64,000 nt of DNA from a virus: the IMG/VR virus record IMGVR_UViG_3300028734_000012, positions 1-64,000 of that record. One strand, given 5' to 3'. Below, one piece after another: positions 54,273 to 63,133 of the stretch. The notes under the pieces were generated by a model. That model ran no database searches and was not told the DNA's origin. It saw only the letters and a program-made list of their open reading frames with translations. Made by a program: the position numbers and the translations under genes. Numbering within the stretch: the stretch's first letter is position 1; each line of letters starts with the position of its first letter.

Positions 54273-55208
54273 ATGTCTTCAAAAGGCAGTTGGACTAGTT
54301 CTGCATGGGATACCTATTCTAAATCAACTGGTGTAAAAAGTGTCACCGCGGCAACTGTAAGTTCTGTTTATAAATCTACGGGGTTAAAAGATTCATTAAA
54401 TCCGCTAAAATTCAAGCTAAGAGAATCAAGGGATAGCGCAGAGTATCCAAATAGTACACCAATTTTTATTGGTCTCGATGTCACAGGCTCAATGGCAGGA
54501 GTAATTACAGAGGTAATTAAAGGATTAGATACTCTTGTTACAGAAGTATACAGTCGAAAACCTATCACAGATGCACAGATTGCTTTTGGTGGTATTGGTG
54601 ATTTCGTATACGATAAAGCACCAATTCAGATTTCTCAATTTGAATCTGATATCAAAATTGCAGAAGCATTGCAGGAAATTTACTACGAAAGCTGTGGCGG
54701 TGGCAACGATTCCGAGGGTTACATTGGCGCATGGTATTATGCCGCTAATCATATCGTAAGCGATAACTACGAAAAACGTGGTAAAAAGGGTATCTTATTC
54801 ACTATTGGTGATGAATGCCCAACACCTCGTTTGACTAAGGAACAGATTAAGAAATTCATTGGCGACGATGTTCAAGTGGACAGCTATACCGCAGAGGAAC
54901 TTTTGGATGAAGTTTCTAAGAAATGGGAAGTTTATCATTTGATTATCGAACAGGGTAATTATATCAGAAACCACGGCAACAGAGATAAGGTTATTGAAAA
55001 GTGGTCATCCCTTATGGGACAGAATGCAATTCCTGTTGATGACTATACTAAGATTTCCGAAATTATCGTGTCTATTCTTCAAGCGTATGCAGGAGAAAGC
55101 ATTGATAAGATTGTATCAAGTTGGGATGGCTCAACTAGTTTGACGGTCAAGAGAGCAATTTCTGGACTAAAAACTACCGATACATCTTCTGGTTTAGTCG
55201 AATTTTAA
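54273..55208 (+). CDS. VWA (von Willebrand factor A) domain protein
   Basis: 311 aa. IFIGLDVTGSMAG (residues 64-75) is the MIDAS metal motif D-x-T-x-S; later GGNDSEGYIGAWYYAA and ILFTIGDECP fit the VWA strands with their metal-binding Thr/Asp positions. A ~60-residue Ser/Thr-rich N-terminus precedes it. No membrane anchor. VWA proteins usually mediate metal-dependent protein contacts; here it is monocistronic. GGGG site. Confidence 0.88.
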   Translation: MSSKGSWTSSAWDTYSKSTGVKSVTAATVSSVYKSTGLKDSLNPLKFKLRESRDSAEYPNSTPIFIGLDVTGSMAGVITEVIKGLDTLVTEVYSRKPITDAQIAFGGIGDFVYDKAPIQISQFESDIKIAEALQEIYYESCGGGNDSEGYIGAWYYAANHIVSDNYEKRGKKGILFTIGDECPTPRLTKEQIKKFIGDDVQVDSYTAEELLDEVSKKWEVYHLIIEQGNYIRNHGNRDKVIEKWSSLMGQNAIPVDDYTKISEIIVSILQAYAGESIDKIVSSWDGSTSLTVKRAISGLKTTDTSSGLVEF

Positions 55209-55244
55209 TTAAATAATTAATTTAAAAATAGATTTGTCAATTAC

Positions 55245-55273
55245 TTGACAAATCTATTTTTTTGTTGTATAAT
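55245..55273 (+). promoter_or_regulatory. Sigma-70 promoter
   Basis: TTACTTGACAAATC: TTGACA (55245-55250), 17 bp, TATAAT (55268-55273). The GATTTGTCAA...TTGACAAATC dyad across the -35 could be an operator. Confidence 0.9.
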
Positions 55274-55310
55274 TAATACACAAGATAAAAGAATTAGAGA
55301 GGTAATTAAA

Positions 55311-56528
55311 ATGAAAAAAATTAAAATCGTTATTGGAGCAAATTTCGGTGATGAGGGCAAAGGATTAATGACAGATTATTTCTCAACTAGCCCAAATACA
55401 ATTGTAGTTTGTCACAATGGTGGCGCACAAAAAGGGCATACTGTTGTCACACCAGATGGTAAACGTCACGTTTTTAACCATTTTGGTTCTGGTACATTAG
55501 CAAATGCAGAAACCTATTTGAGCGAGGATTACATCGTTAACCCTATGTTATTTCATAGAGAATACAACGAATTGTCAGATATGGGATATTTAATAGACTG
55601 TGCCCCTATGGTATTCGTAAATGAAAAATGCTTAATCACTACACCTTATGATATGATGATTAATCAAATCGTTGAAGAACAACGTAGTGGAGATAAACAC
55701 GGCTCATGCGGCACTGGTATTTTTGAAACAATTGTTCGTAACAGAAATGAAACTTTTAACCTAAATGCAAAGAAAGTTTTCAGCGATAATCTGTGGATGG
55801 ATTCATATGTTTCTTCAATGATGAACCGTATTAAAACTATTTATACCTCTAAAAGACTTTCAGAACTTAACGTAAATATTAAAGATACAAAATGGGAACA
55901 TTTAATTTATGATGACAACGAGATTATAAGCAACTATATGAAAGATATTCAATTCATGAAAGAGCATGTTATTATCGTTAATGACAGTCAAGAAAAATCA
56001 TTGTTAAATGGTCATGACAACATTGTGTTTGAAGGCGCACAGGGACTACTACTTGACCAAAACAACACAGATTACTTCCCTAACCTTACACCATCCAACA
56101 CTGGACTTACCAATCCCGTCAAGATTTTGAAAGCCAACGGACTTACCAGTGAGGATATCGAAGTGTGCTACGTAACGCGCAGTTACGCTACCAGACACGG
56201 CGCAGGACGCTTTGAAACGGAATGCGAGAGTAAACTTATAGCCGAAGATTTAGTCGATTCTACGAACATACAGAACCCCTTTCAAGATACAATCCGCTAC
56301 GGCAAGTTGGACGTAGACTTAATGATGAAAAATATCAAGAATGATTTAAGTATTGTGGACTTTGAAATCAAAACTTCAATAGCAATTACGCATCTTGATG
56401 AAACTAGGGGATTTATTCGTTGCAAAGATTATGATAGACTTCCAGTTGATTCAAAGTTTTCTAAATTTAATCATACGTATGCATCATGGGGTGCATCAAG
56501 AGTTAAAATAACTAAAACTGTGAGGTAA
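55311..56528 (+). CDS. purA: Adenylosuccinate synthetase-like protein
   Basis: 405 aa. NFGDEGKG (11-18) is the PurA P-loop with the catalytic Asp kept; HNGGAQKGHTVV corresponds to the family's NxxAGHT loop; FEGAQGLLLD matches EGAQG; RSYATRHGAGRFETE corresponds to RAYTTRVGxGPFPTE. Canonical activity is IMP + Asp + GTP to adenylosuccinate. Altered loops leave room for another purine nucleotide, as in phage PurZ enzymes, but Z-genome partner genes are not in this window. Start at 55311 (GAGG), downstream of the promoter. Confidence 0.88.
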   Translation: MKKIKIVIGANFGDEGKGLMTDYFSTSPNTIVVCHNGGAQKGHTVVTPDGKRHVFNHFGSGTLANAETYLSEDYIVNPMLFHREYNELSDMGYLIDCAPMVFVNEKCLITTPYDMMINQIVEEQRSGDKHGSCGTGIFETIVRNRNETFNLNAKKVFSDNLWMDSYVSSMMNRIKTIYTSKRLSELNVNIKDTKWEHLIYDDNEIISNYMKDIQFMKEHVIIVNDSQEKSLLNGHDNIVFEGAQGLLLDQNNTDYFPNLTPSNTGLTNPVKILKANGLTSEDIEVCYVTRSYATRHGAGRFETECESKLIAEDLVDSTNIQNPFQDTIRYGKLDVDLMMKNIKNDLSIVDFEIKTSIAITHLDETRGFIRCKDYDRLPVDSKFSKFNHTYASWGASRVKITKTVR

Positions 56529-56532
56529 AACA

Positions 56533-56856
56533 ATGCTTATATTAGAGGGTAGCCCCTATAAATCAAAAGTGGTACAAGACCTAATTACCGCAAGTTCAAA
56601 TTCTTTAGCATTTGTTCAAGACAATCCAAATATCTTATCGCCTTGTAGAAACGTTTGGAATATTGGAAGTGGTAAAATTTCGATATCTAATGTTATATCA
56701 TATGTCAAGGCTTTATATATTCTAAAATATGAATATATCATCATCTATACTAATCAAGAGAGAGATAATATAGATTTTGAAGGTTTCAAAGAACTTGAAC
56801 AGTACTGCAATTGTTTAATTATTACTTGCAAATCAAATAAAATTAAGGAGAACTAA
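56533..56856 (+). CDS. Hypothetical protein, 107 aa
   Basis: 4 bp after the PurA-like gene, GAGG site. MLILEGSPYKSKVVQDLITA starts like a strand plus Walker-like turn, but no GKS/T is present. Alpha/beta soluble. No family recognised. Confidence 0.7.
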   Translation: MLILEGSPYKSKVVQDLITASSNSLAFVQDNPNILSPCRNVWNIGSGKISISNVISYVKALYILKYEYIIIYTNQERDNIDFEGFKELEQYCNCLIITCKSNKIKEN

Positions 56857-56858
56857 TC

Positions 56859-57014
56859 ATGAATGAAGACGAACAAATGAGCAAAGAGGAACTTATTTTG
56901 GAACTGGTATTGTCTTTAAATAAAGGTGGGGCATATTGGGAAACTACCGTACCTCATGCGATAAAACAATATGAGCAATTAATTTCTTACGGAATTATCA
57001 CAGAAGCAGAATAA
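56859..57014 (+). CDS. Small helical protein, 51 aa
   Basis: AAGGAG site. MNEDEQMSKEELILELVLSL and VPHAIKQYEQLISYGII: two helices, acidic. No family recognised. Confidence 0.65.
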   Translation: MNEDEQMSKEELILELVLSLNKGGAYWETTVPHAIKQYEQLISYGIITEAE

Positions 57015-57033
57015 AAGAAAGGATGATAGACAA

Positions 57034-57330
57034 ATGGATTTTTTAATATTTTACATTATCAGCACAATTATAGTTTTATTAATTAAAGCTATAATTATCA
57101 AATCAGTATCCAATCAATTAAAGAGAGAACTTCCAGATTTTAAAGAAAAGCAAAAAAAAATTACAATTTCTGAAAAGATAGCTAATAATTTAATGCTTCT
57201 TTTGCCATTGATAAATATAGGTATTATTATTATACTTATATTTAGTCAAGATGACGTTAAAAATGATGTCAGAATAGACGTTTATGGGAAAGAAAAGAAG
57301 GAAGAGACAAATGAGAGATACTACCATTAA
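57034..57330 (+). CDS. Two-TM membrane protein, 98 aa
   Basis: MDFLIFYIISTIIVLL...: TM about 3-26 and 50-72, separated by a basic helix. Paralogue of 59132-59422 (same N-terminal xFLxFYIISTII sequence). AAAGGATG site. Confidence 0.75.
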   Translation: MDFLIFYIISTIIVLLIKAIIIKSVSNQLKRELPDFKEKQKKITISEKIANNLMLLLPLINIGIIIILIFSQDDVKNDVRIDVYGKEKKEETNERYYH

Positions 57331-57859
57331 TTATAGACCAGAAGTTTCTAAACAATTACAAGAGATTCAAAGTTTAGCTTTGAGGGCTTATAGACAAGAT
57401 TCTCAAAAGTTTTATCTTAATGCAATTATGTTTCGCTTGGAAAAAATAGACAAAGAAAAAGCTAAAAGATTAAAGACTGTATTAAGCCAAATCGATAAAA
57501 ATTGCACAAACTATATTCCATACAGATTTAAGAAGGAATTTGGGTTTGAAATTATTTCAGCTACGCATTCAGCCCCAATCATGTTTAAAGTAATTGAAGC
57601 TGTTATCGATGATGATATTGCTAAAATTGATACAAGTGATTTTAACGAATTTGAAAAATTCATGTTAACCCAATTTATTTACTCGCTTAAAATGCCTAAT
57701 CGTAATATAAATTTAAAGCCAGATGAAAATGGATTATGCTATTATGATAAAAATCAATATCCAACATTTCAATCATCTTTAATATCGGACTTAAATTATC
57801 TTGAATATGCTACTAATATTTTAATTGACATAATGAATACACCAGATGAGGAAGGATAA
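57311..57859 (+). CDS. Hypothetical helical protein, 182 aa
   Basis: Start at 57311 (GGAAGAG), inside the end of the previous gene. All-helical; no recognised motif. Followed 3 bp later by a small membrane protein. Confidence 0.7.
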   Translation: MRDTTINYRPEVSKQLQEIQSLALRAYRQDSQKFYLNAIMFRLEKIDKEKAKRLKTVLSQIDKNCTNYIPYRFKKEFGFEIISATHSAPIMFKVIEAVIDDDIAKIDTSDFNEFEKFMLTQFIYSLKMPNRNINLKPDENGLCYYDKNQYPTFQSSLISDLNYLEYATNILIDIMNTPDEEG

Positions 57860-57862
57860 ACA

Positions 57863-58009
57863 ATGTTTTTATTTATTGCTTTTATATTAATTGTCATTGG
57901 AGCGATATTACGAAATCATGTTTCAGAAAAATATCAATATTTGTTTGGCTATACAGTTGGTAGTATAGTAATTTTTTTAATTTGTACCCAAAATTATTTT
58001 TTTTCGTAA
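57863..58009 (+). CDS. Small membrane protein, 48 aa
   Basis: MFLFIAFILIVIGAIL and a second hydrophobic stretch (about 32-44). AAGGAT site. No family recognised. Confidence 0.65.
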   Translation: MFLFIAFILIVIGAILRNHVSEKYQYLFGYTVGSIVIFLICTQNYFFS

Positions 58010-58047
58010 AAATAAAAGTTTAGTTTTGTTTGAAGAAGGTGATATAT

Positions 58048-58371
58048 TTGTCAGAAATTTTGATTGATTTTAATGATAATTGGAATAAGGATATTTGCCC
58101 ACATAGTCCATCGTATTTTATTAATGACAATTTTTCAAAATATAATATCGATGGAAGGAAAATTATTTTATCTCAAATTCCTTTGATATGGATTGATACT
58201 ACTAAAAATAATAAGGTTTATTGTATCTTTTGGGGGAGTACAGAATGTGTTGGCAGAATTTCTGCTAGAAATAATAATAAACAAAACAAGTTTAAAAAAT
58301 TAAGAGAAGAAATTATACAAGTAAACCAAAAAAGACAAGAGTTGTCTTTCGCTGTAAAAGCAATTCGATGA
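58048..58371 (+). CDS. Hypothetical protein, 107 aa
   Basis: TTG start preceded by AAGGTGAT. Soluble; basic helical C-terminus. No recognised family. Last gene before a terminator. Confidence 0.65.
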   Translation: MSEILIDFNDNWNKDICPHSPSYFINDNFSKYNIDGRKIILSQIPLIWIDTTKNNKVYCIFWGSTECVGRISARNNNKQNKFKKLREEIIQVNQKRQELSFAVKAIR

Positions 58372-58424
58372 AACTTTGATTTTATTCTCAAAATTTTTCA
58401 AATTCGGTAGATTTTAGTGAAATC

Positions 58425-58447
58425 GTGTCCACAGGAGACACTTTTTT
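58425..58447 (+). terminator. Rho-independent terminator
   Basis: GTGTC-CACAGGA-GACAC then TTTTTT. The remaining gap to 58555 holds only a T/G-rich tract and a ribosome binding site. Confidence 0.75.
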
Positions 58448-58555
58448 ATAGGGGGTAGGGTAATCTTATACCCAAAATTATCGTGTCATACAGAGCCTTC
58501 TAGGGCATCTAAAAATCATGATAAAATAATACAATGAATTAAAGGGGTAAATGTC

Positions 58556-58771
58556 ATGGCAATGGGTAATTTTTGTTACATTGAGGGTACGGAGTGCCCC
58601 TACGCGACAGTTATGGGTAGTTGCAAGTATGAGGACAGTGGACTGTGTACCATGCATGGTGACGATATGCCAGATGAAAAGAAAAATAAAGCAAGCGAAG
58701 AAAATAAAGTTTTTAAGTTAAGAGATTATGGAATGTCAATGTTATTTAATATAAATTTTGGTAAAATATAA
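58556..58771 (+). CDS. Cys-rich small protein, 71 aa
   Basis: AAGGGG site. FCYIEGTECPYATVMGSCKY and CTMHGDD: four to five Cys plus His, zinc-site-like, then a polar tail. No family recognised; promoter not evident (a TATAAT-less AT-rich stretch precedes it). Confidence 0.7.
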   Translation: MAMGNFCYIEGTECPYATVMGSCKYEDSGLCTMHGDDMPDEKKNKASEENKVFKLRDYGMSMLFNINFGKI

Positions 58772-58800
58772 TAACAAAACCAAATGAAAGGAGAAACAAG

Positions 58801-59118
58801 ATGAACGAAGAAAATCTAAAAAAATATATAAAACTACAGCAAATAGGAATTGATACATTTAAGTCATTGGAAGAACAAAATAGGATATACGATTTTACAA
58901 ATGAAATCAATAATCATCAAGAAATCATTGATTGCATTTCAAAACAAATATCCGAAAAACCAGTTTCTGGATTAGGGTTAAGTAGTGTTTTTATTCATGA
59001 TGATGGCGGTGCAGATGATTTATTGAAATTTACATTACACTGTAAGCGGTGTGGTCATGCACTAGAGATAGGCGAAGATTACTGCATGAAATGCGGTCAA
59101 AAAATAGATAAAAATTAA
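58801..59118 (+). CDS. Helical protein with C-terminal zinc ribbon, 105 aa
   Basis: AAAGGAG site. Residues 1-60 helical; C-terminal CKRCGHALEIGEDYCMKCGQ is a classic zinc ribbon as in 'zf-ribbon_3' type ends. No enzymatic motif. Confidence 0.75.
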   Translation: MNEENLKKYIKLQQIGIDTFKSLEEQNRIYDFTNEINNHQEIIDCISKQISEKPVSGLGLSSVFIHDDGGADDLLKFTLHCKRCGHALEIGEDYCMKCGQKIDKN

Positions 59119-59131
59119 AGGAGAAATTCAA

Positions 59132-59422
59132 ATGGAATTTTTAATGTTCTATATCATTAGCACAATTATTACTTTAATAATAGCGTTTATTGTCTTAAAA
59201 GGTACTTGCGTTAGTTTGCAACGTCAAAATGAAAAGTTCAAAAAGGCAACAAAAAGTGTATCTTTTTGGGAGAAGCTAATGTTTTCACTTCCTTGTTTCG
59301 TGCCGTGTATTAATTGCTTACTTGCATTGTTTTTAATTTGCGGTGGCTTTTTAACAATTAAATATGTTGTCAATTACATAGTATACGGTGATACCGACGG
59401 CGAACCATATTCCTATAGATAA
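59132..59422 (+). CDS. Two-TM membrane protein, 96 aa
   Basis: MEFLMFYIISTIITLIIAFI...: TM about 3-24 and 48-75. Paralogue of 57034-57330. AAGGAG site. Confidence 0.75.
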   Translation: MEFLMFYIISTIITLIIAFIVLKGTCVSLQRQNEKFKKATKSVSFWEKLMFSLPCFVPCINCLLALFLICGGFLTIKYVVNYIVYGDTDGEPYSYR

Positions 59423-59474
59423 TAATCATAATTTATTTTAAATTGCATATAATATAAAATAAGGTGGTGATATT

Positions 59475-59885
59475 TTGAAAGTATGTACTGTATGTTGGGA
59501 TAAGAGTTGTAATCATAGCTATCAATATAAAGCAGAGATTGATGATAATATTTCGGATATTATTTGTATTCTAAATAGAAAAGGATACAAAACGTTGTAT
59601 TGTTGTGGTGGTCACATTTCGGAAGATAATATATTGCAAGGTTATCTTCCGAATATTTATATAGCTTTTAATAAATATAATAGCAAAGTAATTAATATGG
59701 ATACTAGCCCATTGGGTGAAAATTGGACTTGGAATAAAACGAATGCTACACTAAGATATTTTTTAAAAGAAGCAAAACAATTTAAAAATAAATCAATGAA
59801 TGATAAAGATATTTTATTAGTAACTGATATTTTAAATAACGAGATAAATAGACTAAAAGAATTTGTTATATTACTTGACAAATAA
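59475..59885 (+). CDS. Conserved phage protein with CCGGH motif, 136 aa
   Basis: TTG start with AAGGTGGTGAT upstream. CTVCWDKSCNHSY then LNRKGYKTLYCCGGH, a motif I recall from phage proteins ('LN.KGY.T.yCCsGH'), suggesting metal binding. Its 3' end contains the next promoter. Confidence 0.75.
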   Translation: MKVCTVCWDKSCNHSYQYKAEIDDNISDIICILNRKGYKTLYCCGGHISEDNILQGYLPNIYIAFNKYNSKVINMDTSPLGENWTWNKTNATLRYFLKEAKQFKNKSMNDKDILLVTDILNNEINRLKEFVILLDK

Positions 59886-59903
59886 ACAAATCTAAGGTAT
59901 AAT
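59875..59903 (+). promoter_or_regulatory. Sigma-70 promoter
   Basis: TTACTTGACAAATA: TTGACA (59875-59880), 17 bp, TATAAT (59898-59903); -35 lies within the end of the previous gene. Confidence 0.9.
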
Positions 59904-59942
59904 ACATCTACAAGATAAGACACAATAAAAGGAGAAAGAGAA

Positions 59943-61067
59943 ATGGGAAAATTAGCTTATATACCCGAACTTGAAAAAGCAACATTAGTTAGAAAATTTA
60001 TACCTAGACTTATTAATATAGATGAAAGTATTGAAAGCGCTTATGGGTATTATTACAAAAATAATGGTAGTGATGGATTACACTATCAGCCAAAAGATGC
60101 AACCTTTTTAATAGAAGACGGTAATCCACGCACAGCTTTTAAAAAATGCGAAGAATACATTAATTCGTTGCCAGTACAAGCTACTATTCCACAAACAAGA
60201 AGAATGTATAATGCCTATGCTCCATATTATGACAGTTATGATATTGCATGGAAACCAATCCTTGTCGATGCTAAAGAAGATAAGGATGATATCTATACTT
60301 ATTCATATCTTGCGAACACCTACAAAATTCCTAAAAAATTTGTATTCTTCTTTGATAATTTTGAATATGCAACTGGTCGCGAGGGCTGTGTAGCAATTAT
60401 TAATAAATATCTTAACAAAAATATCTGTAATACATGTGATTACAGAGATATCGATATTAATTTAAAATGCAATAGTTGTATCAATGCTGGATATGTTGAT
60501 GGGGTCGGCACAATTTGCAGACTGGTCAAAAAAGAAAAAAATGTAACGTTGTGCGTTAATCCTAATGTAAACTTAAATGAGAACGTTATTTGTAAAGACT
60601 ATATCCCCGTTTCTGCTGTCAGATGGGATGGATTTGACCGTTACATGAAAGCTATGAAGGACTGCTACTATAATCCTAGCTGTGGCTATATAAGGTCACA
60701 TATGCTAACTGGTAATACCTTTGAGGGTAATTTCCCACAAGCTGTAAAGGTCGAAGTGAAAAACCTATATCTTAAAGGCAGATTAATTGAATCAATTTGG
60801 ATTCCTGTTGATAAATGGACAAGTAGAACGTTCATCGACGATGAAAAAATCTACACTAAATTCATTAAGTATAAAGAAATCAAGGGTTCAACCTTAAATC
60901 ATTTAGGACTTGTCTATGTATCTGAAATTCCCTACGTTAAGGATATTACTTTTATAGAAACAAGATTAAAGTTTATTCAATCAATTACTTATAAAGATAG
61001 TGATAAACCGCCATTTGATGCTGATGAAAATTATGCCGAATATATAGACAGTTTAATAAGAGACTAA
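59943..61067 (+). CDS. Hypothetical protein with Cys cluster, 374 aa
   Basis: AAGGAG site. Central CNTCDYRDIDINLKCNSC and following GTICRLV...CVNP suggest a zinc-binding module (residues ~160-205). No signal peptide, no catalytic motif recognised. Monocistronic, followed by RNA element B. Confidence 0.75.
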   Translation: MGKLAYIPELEKATLVRKFIPRLINIDESIESAYGYYYKNNGSDGLHYQPKDATFLIEDGNPRTAFKKCEEYINSLPVQATIPQTRRMYNAYAPYYDSYDIAWKPILVDAKEDKDDIYTYSYLANTYKIPKKFVFFFDNFEYATGREGCVAIINKYLNKNICNTCDYRDIDINLKCNSCINAGYVDGVGTICRLVKKEKNVTLCVNPNVNLNENVICKDYIPVSAVRWDGFDRYMKAMKDCYYNPSCGYIRSHMLTGNTFEGNFPQAVKVEVKNLYLKGRLIESIWIPVDKWTSRTFIDDEKIYTKFIKYKEIKGSTLNHLGLVYVSEIPYVKDITFIETRLKFIQSITYKDSDKPPFDADENYAEYIDSLIRD

Positions 61068-61087
61068 TGTTTCATTGGATTTTATGA

Positions 61088-61256
61088 GGGCGGTAATTCT
61101 ATGCTAGACCCTATTTCGCAAGTTACGCTAATGTTTATATGGTCTAAGTGCCAAAAAGGGGGTGGTAATTCTATGCTAACTTTTTATCAACGTTTAAGCC
61201 ATATTTGATATGAGCAAAACAATGATTTTAAGAGAGTTCGCCCCTCTTATCTTATA
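61088..61256 (+). ncRNA. Two-copy structured RNA element, copy B
   Basis: 169 nt. GGCGGTAATTCTATGCT (61089-61105) and GGTGGTAATTCTATGCT (61161-61177) 72 bp apart, then CGCCCCTCTTATCTTATA (61239-61256), the same order and spacing as copy A at 14357-14526. GGGGGTG/CGCCCCT stem keeps pairing through G-U changes. TAGACC/GGTCTA (61104 and ~61140) can form an inner stem. Lies between 59943-61067 and 61315-62085; no own promoter is obvious. Confidence 0.7.
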
Positions 61257-61290
61257 CGCATCTTTCGTCCCATTCCTAATAACAAATAAA

Positions 61291-61296
61291 TATAAT
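61291..61296 (+). promoter_or_regulatory. Possible -10 element
   Basis: TATAAT 24 bp before the ATG at 61315, but no TTGACA-like -35 at 17 bp; upstream is the end of RNA element B, which might regulate it. Confidence 0.35.
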
Positions 61297-61314
61297 ACAT
61301 AAAAGGAGAAACAC

Positions 61315-62085
61315 ATGTTTTTTGATAAAAATAAAGTTAAAGAATCTATGAAAGAGTATGATAAAAATCCAATATTTAAAGGTGACACAACAGAAGAAAA
61401 AAGTATTTTAACTTCTTCTCCTACAACACAAGAAGATTGGCAATGGGTGGAAGGGTTTAAAGCTACGGATTTAGACCTACGTTGCTATGGTAAATTTCAG
61501 TATGAGGTAGGAAAGCAATCCGATATTACAAATGATAGACCTATTAAGTTATGTTCTAATGGTTTTCATTTCTGTAAAGAATTGCCTCATGTATTTTATT
61601 CTATTGGTAATTATTATAATTGTAGATACTTTAAATGTAAAGCTTTAGTAGACGTTAATAGCAATACATATAAAGATTACGGTAAAATTTCTGAATCACA
61701 CGATTACTATTTTGGTAAAAAAATAAGCTGTGTACTTGTAGCTAAATCTATTATTCTAACAGAAGAAATAGCTATTAAAGATACATATAGTGATTTCTTT
61801 AAATCTTTAGAACTTTGTTTGTCTTTACAATGTGCAACACAGTATCGTGAAGTAAACTCTTTAGAAATGTATTTATTAGTGTATAAATATAAAAGTGTTT
61901 ATAACGCACATCATCATTTATTTAAAGAATATATGGTTAGTTTAGGATTTAGTGAAACCTTTTCAACAATACTACATCCTAAAAACTTTGATATAATTAA
62001 AAAATTTGCTAAAGCTATGGTAGATGAAGGTGTCTCAAAAGATATGGCTGTTTACCTAATTTTAGAGAAATGTAGGGAATCTTAA
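61315..62085 (+). CDS. DUF7666-like phage protein, 256 aa
   Basis: AAGGAG site. WVEGFKATDLDLRCYGKFQYEVG and LCSNGFHFCKELPHVF match the family pattern 'GF..dl.CrgfQYevGk ... C..GFHaCe.p.dvf.yY'. It is common in phages with no known function. Unusual here: a ~45-residue N-terminal and ~90-residue helical C-terminal extension. Overlaps the next gene by 1 bp. Confidence 0.75.
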   Translation: MFFDKNKVKESMKEYDKNPIFKGDTTEEKSILTSSPTTQEDWQWVEGFKATDLDLRCYGKFQYEVGKQSDITNDRPIKLCSNGFHFCKELPHVFYSIGNYYNCRYFKCKALVDVNSNTYKDYGKISESHDYYFGKKISCVLVAKSIILTEEIAIKDTYSDFFKSLELCLSLQCATQYREVNSLEMYLLVYKYKSVYNAHHHLFKEYMVSLGFSETFSTILHPKNFDIIKKFAKAMVDEGVSKDMAVYLILEKCRES

Positions 62086-62786
62086 TGTTTGGAGTAACTA
62101 ATGATTTTATGGATTTAGATAAGGACTTAGGTTTGTTTGAGCCTTTTGGTAATCCTAAAGGTTTTATTAAAAAGGATGCCGCAGAGACTACATATAGAAC
62201 TAAATCTTCCGAAAGTTTTATGGGGTTGCAATTCCTCAATAAATATCTTAAAAGTTATAGGTGCTTTATTGCGGGTGGCTGTTTTAAGAACATCTTCACG
62301 TCGCAAAAATTTAAAGATATCGATATGTTTTTCTTTGATGAAGCGGCATTCAACGAAGTAGATTTATTAATAAAAGCTGATTCGGATTACACGTTACGTT
62401 ATGAGAATGACAAAGTAATTGCCTATAACCATAAAGATAATGACGTTGTTTTAGAATTGATTAGGTCAACATTCGGTTTTTATGAAGAGGTTATGAATCG
62501 GTTTGATTGGACTATAACTAAATTCGCTTATTACAAAATAGCTAACGGTGAAACAGACCAGTATCAAACTGTTTATCATAAGGATTTCTTTGAACACTTG
62601 CTACAGCATAGATTAGTAGCGGATAATATACTGCCATACCCTGTTAGTTCATTTGAGAGAGCATTACGCTACAAAGGATATGGATATAGTATGTGTAGGG
62701 AAACAAAGGTAAAACTGATTCAAGCAATTAAGGATTCGCAATTAGACGAAGATTTATCTGCAAGTTTATACGATGGGGTAGATTGA
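62085..62786 (+). CDS. Nucleotidyltransferase-fold protein, 233 aa
   Basis: FIAGGCFKNIFTSQKFKDID: the GG...D-I-D pattern (G64-G65, D78, D80) of Pol-beta-type nucleotidyltransferases such as CCA-adding enzyme heads; a third carboxylate may be in DNDVVLELI. Similar proteins occur in phages, substrate unknown. Relevant here because some tRNAs of the window lack CCA, but no tRNA-binding body domain is seen. Confidence 0.72.
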   Translation: MFGVTNDFMDLDKDLGLFEPFGNPKGFIKKDAAETTYRTKSSESFMGLQFLNKYLKSYRCFIAGGCFKNIFTSQKFKDIDMFFFDEAAFNEVDLLIKADSDYTLRYENDKVIAYNHKDNDVVLELIRSTFGFYEEVMNRFDWTITKFAYYKIANGETDQYQTVYHKDFFEHLLQHRLVADNILPYPVSSFERALRYKGYGYSMCRETKVKLIQAIKDSQLDEDLSASLYDGVD

Positions 62787-63027
62787 TTTTTATACTCATT
62801 TTTACATAAGACCACTTTTTTATACTTGCCCCCGTCCCCCACCCACACTTCAAAACGATATGGTCAAATTTTAATTTTTATTTTTTTTAAAAAATTGAAT
62901 TTGCAATTAATCAATTAAATTAAGAATTAAATTACCATATATCCTATTTATATGCAAAATCAATACCGCATATGCCAAATAAATGAATAAACCTCTACAA
63001 AATTACATCTCACTCATACTGTGAACA
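62787..63027. other. Gene-free AT-rich spacer
   Basis: No supported gene. Contains a CCCCCGTCCCCCACCC patch (62827-62845), AAAACGATATGG (62854) like the iteron word at 45.2 kb, and a TTTTTTTTAAAAAA run. Confidence 0.5.
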
Positions 63028-63092
63028 GTTTATGAACGAATTTATAAACTACGTTTATGAACTAATTGATAAACTATGTTTATGAACTACAC
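63028..63092. repeat. 25-bp tandem repeats with internal dyad
   Basis: GTTTATGAAC units start at 63028, 63053 and 63078 (period exactly 25). Each unit also holds ATAAAC near its end, so each is an imperfect inverted repeat. Located just upstream of 63134-63355: operator or iteron candidate. Confidence 0.8.
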
Positions 63093-63133
63093 AGTAAATC
63101 ATATTAAATATAAAGAATATAGAGGATAATATA

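Noticed and set aside
55311-56528. Assigning the PurA-like gene as PurZ of a Z-genome phage
   Set aside because: The catalytic Asp of PurA is retained and no other Z-pathway gene occurs in the window.
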